The notes under the pieces: generated by a model
What the model was told of the DNA's origin: nothing
Seen by the model: the letters and a program-made list of their open reading frames with translations, nothing else
The model's database searches: none
Translations under genes and position numbers: made by a program
Source of the DNA: Peptoniphilaceae bacterium
GTDB taxonomy: Bacteria; Bacillota; Clostridia; Tissierellales; Peptoniphilaceae
Direction of reading: 5' to 3'
Assembly (NCBI GenBank): GCA_022779285.1
Contig: JALFST010000027.1
Span: 1-37,457, forward strand
DNA length: 37,457 nucleotides
Part shown: positions 34,708 through 37,457 of the stretch, piece by piece
Numbering within the stretch: the first letter of the stretch is position 1
Layout: each line of letters opens with the position of its first letter

Positions 34708-34716
34708 GGGGGAGAT

Positions 34717-35871
34717 ATGGCGATTGTTGAAATTATCAAATATAAGGGAAGTCCGGATGTTTTTGCTTGGAAATATCCTAATGAAGAGCTCAGCACGTGG
34801 ACACAGCTTATTGTCAATGAAGCACAGAATGCGGTGCTTTTCAAAGACGGCAAGGCGCTCGATGTGTTTGAAAGCGGACGGCACACCTTAAAGACTGCGA
34901 ATATTCCCGTCCTCAATAAGCTGATCAACCTCCCTTTCGGCGGCAGATCCCCTTTTACAGCGGAGGTTTGGTACGTCAACAAGGTTCATGTGTTAGACGT
35001 AAAGTGGGGCACGGCCTCTCCAATTCAAATTCAGGATCCTAAATATGCCATTTTGATCCCTGTACGTTCCTACGGACAATTCGGGCTTCGTATCCGGGAT
35101 GCGAAAAAGTTTCTTGTGCAGCTGGTAGGGACACTTCCGTTGTTTGACAGGGAAAATCTGGTTCGCTATTTTAAGGGGCTCTATCTCACCAAGGTGAAGG
35201 ATGTCATTTCCGCATTTTTAGTGAATCGTCAGATCAGCATTGTGGAAATCAATGCACATATCGAGGAAATCTCCGCATTTTTACAAGAAAAGATGCAGCC
35301 TCTTTTGGAGGAATACGGCATTCAATTGGTCAATTTCTACGTCAATGATATCAGCGTTCCGGAAGAGGATCCTGCGGTAATCAAGCTGAAAAATGCTCTT
35401 GCGAAAAAAGCGGAAATGGATATCATCGGCTATAATTATCAAATGGAACGTTCGTTTGACACATTGGAGGGCGCTGCAAACAACAGCGGAGGCTCTGCCG
35501 ATTTTATGGGAGCCGGAATGGGACTCGGAATGGGAGCTGCTGTCGGCGGAGCATTCGGAACAAGCATGGGGCAGGTGAGTCAGGCACTCAGCACCTCGTC
35601 CGGTGAGCACAAAAACTGCCCCGTCTGCGGAAAGCCGATGCCTAAGGAGCAGCGCTTTTGCGGAAATTGCGGCTTTGATACGGAAAAAACGGCTGCATCC
35701 CGGGAGGAGTATGTGACCTGCAGTCATTGCGGAGCAACGTGTACAAAAAGCATGAAGTTTTGTCCGGAGTGCGGCAAATCTCTTATGAGTGAATGTCCGC
35801 AATGTCATGCGCCTGTCTCAGGCAATTCTAAATTCTGCTCCGAGTGTGGATATCAGCTGCGTTCCGAATAA
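34717..35871 (+). CDS. SPFH-domain protein with three C-terminal zinc ribbons (YdjI-like)
   Basis: A 384-residue protein. Residues about 1-245 are an SPFH (band 7) domain of the YdjI/virion-core-like type (MAIVEIIKYKGSPDVFAWKYP; KDGKALDVFESGRHTL; VNFYVNDISVPEEDP). A Gly/Met-rich linker follows (258-283), then three CxxC...CxxC zinc ribbons at about 301-319, 335-353 and 360-378. There is no transmembrane segment; SPFH proteins form oligomeric membrane-bound scaffolds. In Bacillus subtilis, YdjI works with zinc-ribbon membrane proteins YdjG and YdjH and recruits the PspA homologue YdjF; no PspA gene is present here. GGGGGAG precedes the ATG. Confidence 0.9.
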   Translation: MAIVEIIKYKGSPDVFAWKYPNEELSTWTQLIVNEAQNAVLFKDGKALDVFESGRHTLKTANIPVLNKLINLPFGGRSPFTAEVWYVNKVHVLDVKWGTASPIQIQDPKYAILIPVRSYGQFGLRIRDAKKFLVQLVGTLPLFDRENLVRYFKGLYLTKVKDVISAFLVNRQISIVEINAHIEEISAFLQEKMQPLLEEYGIQLVNFYVNDISVPEEDPAVIKLKNALAKKAEMDIIGYNYQMERSFDTLEGAANNSGGSADFMGAGMGLGMGAAVGGAFGTSMGQVSQALSTSSGEHKNCPVCGKPMPKEQRFCGNCGFDTEKTAASREEYVTCSHCGATCTKSMKFCPECGKSLMSECPQCHAPVSGNSKFCSECGYQLRSE

Positions 35872-35896
35872 TCAAGGGGAAACCGGAGGTTTTACG

Positions 35897-36571
35897 ATGG
35901 CGGGAGAGAATTCAGTGAAGAAAAACAATAGATCATGGAGGAGAATTTTAGCTTGGACGATTTTGCTTTTTCCCGTCGCTATGTACTATATCAAACGAAA
36001 ATTGGATTCCAATCCTGTGGATTACGTGCGAAACGGTGAAAAGGTTCGATGGTTCGGAATCAGCATGCTGGTTCTTATGGTGCTGATCGTGATCAATGAG
36101 CCGAACAAAACAGCGGAGGAGGCAGGTGCCGGCATTGTCTGGACGGTTTTGGTGCTCACGATTATGGGAATCTACGGCCTGATTATTGGACAGATGTATA
36201 TCAAGATGGGAAAGAAAAATGCGCGGTATCTGTCTTTGATTTTTTCCGGAGAGAATCCGCTCATAGCGGAAATCGCCAGAGAATTTCCGACAAGCTACAA
36301 TCAGGCGGTGCGCGATATACAGCGTATGATTGACGATCAGGGCATTCTCCATGCATCCTTGGATTTACAACAGGGACGAATCTATGTGGGGAAAAAGCCG
36401 GCCGAGTCTGCGACGCCAAATGTGCAGAAATCAACAAATACGGCACAAGACATCCCCTCTGCCGTATCTTCTGCCGTAATAAAATGCCCCAATTGCGGTG
36501 CTCCAAACCGTGTATATTCCGGACGGGAAAATGTATGTGAATATTGCGAATCCGTGCTGCCGGATCATTGA
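35897..36571 (+). CDS. Membrane protein with cytoplasmic helical region and zinc ribbon
   Basis: A 224-residue protein with a basic N-terminus, hydrophobic segments at about 17-33, 52-68 and 78-100, a region that may be a winged helix (YLSLIFSGENPLIAEIAREF to GRIYVGKK, 111-167), and a C-terminal zinc ribbon (Cys197, Cys200, Cys214, Cys217). The ATG follows GGAGGT (35885-35890); a longer frame from 35789 lies inside the SPFH gene. It shares the zinc-ribbon theme with the preceding protein, suggesting a joint complex at the membrane. Function unknown; loosely like YdjG/YdjH in design. Confidence 0.85.
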   Translation: MAGENSVKKNNRSWRRILAWTILLFPVAMYYIKRKLDSNPVDYVRNGEKVRWFGISMLVLMVLIVINEPNKTAEEAGAGIVWTVLVLTIMGIYGLIIGQMYIKMGKKNARYLSLIFSGENPLIAEIAREFPTSYNQAVRDIQRMIDDQGILHASLDLQQGRIYVGKKPAESATPNVQKSTNTAQDIPSAVSSAVIKCPNCGAPNRVYSGRENVCEYCESVLPDH

Positions 36572-36575
36572 AATC

Positions 36576-36611
36576 AAAGCTCTCCTTTCGAATCAGGAGA
36601 GCTTTTTTTTT
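36576..36611 (+). terminator. Terminator of the RHH-SPFH operon
   Basis: AAAGCTCTCCT (36576-36586) pairs perfectly with AGGAGAGCTTT (36595-36605); nine T (36603-36611) follow. Confidence 0.92.
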
Positions 36612-36676
36612 GGAACATACAAATCTTTGCAAAAGAAGCGATTTATAGACCACGGGTTTGACAGTTTAAAAAGTGG

Positions 36677-36719
36677 AAAGCCCTATATACATTGTAAATA
36701 CAAGGTTACAGGGCTTTTT
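36677..36719. repeat. Nested hairpin at the 3' end of the transposase remnant
   Basis: AAAGCCCT (36677-36684) pairs with AGGGCTTT (36710-36717); inside the loop TTGTA and TACAA also pair. Five T follow on plus. It directly abuts the transposase stop, so it may be an insertion-element terminator or end. Confidence 0.5.
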
Positions 36720-36965
36720 CTATTTCTGATTTTGGTCTAATGTGTCTCTTGTTAATTTCTTTTGTATCTTTTTCATGTTCTGCATCGAAATGATTTCACA
36801 GTCGGTTCGAAATCCGGACAGCTTGTGGAGTGCGTCTGTGATTTCATTTCGCGTATAAATCGGAACGTAGCCATCGGATCCCATTTGCAGCAAGTACAGC
36901 ATTTGGAGAAAAAGCGGGGATATTTGTTTTTGGGCTAAGGAGCAGAAAATGAATTTTCGGCGGTT
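36720..36965 (-). pseudogene. Transposase C-terminal remnant (IS1634/IS4-like)
   Basis: The open stretch (36965-36720 on minus, preceded by TAA) includes GYVPIYTRNEITDALHKLSG followed by FRTDCEIISMQNMKKIQK, which I recognise as the conserved tail of IS1634-type DDE transposases (TD-ALHE-FGFRTD pattern). The catalytic domain is absent, and no ribosome binding site or family-like start is seen. It is most likely a decayed insertion element. An ATG at 36902 gives 60 residues but no function is expected. Confidence 0.55.
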
Positions 36966-37028
36966 TTATGAGCTGAATAAAAAATTTGTTTTTTGAAATT
37001 TTCTCAATCTATACTTTTGTCAAGAAGA

Positions 37029-37037
37029 TGGTACAAT
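37029..37037 (+). promoter_or_regulatory. Extended -10 promoter of the secreted protein gene
   Basis: TGG followed by TACAAT (37032-37037), with no clear -35 at the proper distance. It leaves a leader of about 100 bases before the start codon. Confidence 0.45.
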
Positions 37038-37144
37038 AAAGACAATATGAATGGATTTCAATGTTGAGGCATCCCTTGATTATGGACACAATTTTCTGAA
37101 AAGAGAGACTCATCCCTTTTAAGTACAAAGTAAGGAGGAACGTT

Positions 37145-37457
37145 TTGAAAACTATGAAAAGGTGGTATCTGCCCTTGGGACTTGCGCTGGCTCTTTTTCT
37201 GACGCCGCCGGTCGTCAAGGCGGATACGCCCGACGCGGCATCTCCGGCGGAGCCGACAGCAACTGAGCTTGTAGAGCCGAAGCCCACGGAGACGGAGGCG
37301 GCACCGGACGGTGAGGCCGCGCCTTCCGCAGCGGAAGAGGCTCCGAAGGAGAATGCGCCTGCCGAGGAGACGGCTCGCGCGATACGCTATGATCAGGCAG
37401 GCAATCAGTTCTTTCAAGGAGAGAAATTGCTCACGAATCAATGGGCAGCATGGAACG
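37145..37457 (+). CDS. Secreted protein, N-terminal part (runs off the window)
   Basis: An open frame starting at TTG (37145), six bases after AAGGAGGAA (37132-37140), and still open at the window end. An ATG at 37154 in the same frame is an alternative start. The first ~26 residues are a signal peptide (MKRWYLPLGLALALFLTPP, cleavage probably after VKA). Then comes a low-complexity Ala/Pro/Glu-rich stretch of about 55 residues (TEPAAPDGEAAPSAAEEAPKE-like), as in wall-spanning linkers. It is followed by RYDQAGNQFFQGEKLLTNQW, the start of a folded domain I cannot assign. Function unknown. Confidence 0.75.
   Translation, partial: MKTMKRWYLPLGLALALFLTPPVVKADTPDAASPAEPTATELVEPKPTETEAAPDGEAAPSAAEEAPKENAPAEETARAIRYDQAGNQFFQGEKLLTNQWAAWN

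Overview
The window looks like chromosomal DNA of a low-to-mid GC Gram-positive anaerobe of the class Clostridia. Support comes from strong AAGGAGG-type ribosome binding sites, clostridial-type serine dehydratase in two subunits, two type I signal peptidases in tandem, a lysine riboswitch and Opp-type peptide uptake. A family such as Peptoniphilaceae is possible (cell-wall D-Asp ligase, amino-acid and peptide-based nutrition), but this is an inference and no species is claimed.

Layout, left to right. (1) 1-4.7 kb, plus strand: rpsT with its own terminator, then an operon of two signal peptidases, lepA and hemW. (2) 4.7-6.3 kb, minus: sdaAB-sdaAA serine dehydratase. (3) 6.4-9.0 kb, plus: a lysine riboswitch ending in an intrinsic terminator, then an ABC importer made of a fused binding-protein/permease and an ATPase, so the cargo is probably lysine. 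(4) 9.2-15.0 kb, plus: oppABCDF under a strong sigma-A-type promoter, with a hairpin between the oppB Shine-Dalgarno and its likely start. (5) 15.1-21.2 kb, minus: a continuous cell-wall peptide cluster, ddl-murF-ACT protein-UPF0210 protein-ATP-grasp D-aspartate ligase-aspartate racemase. (6) 21.4-25.7 kb, plus: aconitase, NAD-type isocitrate dehydrogenase and citrate synthase, the oxidative arm leading to 2-oxoglutarate. (7) 25.8-29.4 kb: alr on minus; ispD-ispF-mreB on plus.

(8) 29.4-33.6 kb is accessory: an orphan basic protein, a small gene broken by two frameshifts, a 5'-truncated ABC transporter ATPase, and a minus-strand operon of LytTR response regulator, HD-domain protein and soluble GHKL kinase, bracketed by related AT-rich repeats. 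A tRNA-Pro(CGG) on the minus strand closes it. (9) 33.7-36.6 kb, plus: a self-contained unit starting with a 42-bp perfect palindrome over a promoter, then a ribbon-helix-helix protein, a four-TM protein, an SPFH-domain protein with three zinc ribbons, a membrane protein with a zinc ribbon, and a strong terminator. This is the best candidate for a little-described system and resembles, in part, Bacillus YdjGHI. (10) 36.6-37.5 kb: a transposase C-terminal remnant on minus and the start of a secreted protein that runs off the window.

Start codons were chosen by ribosome binding sites and family length, so several differ from the longest open frame.
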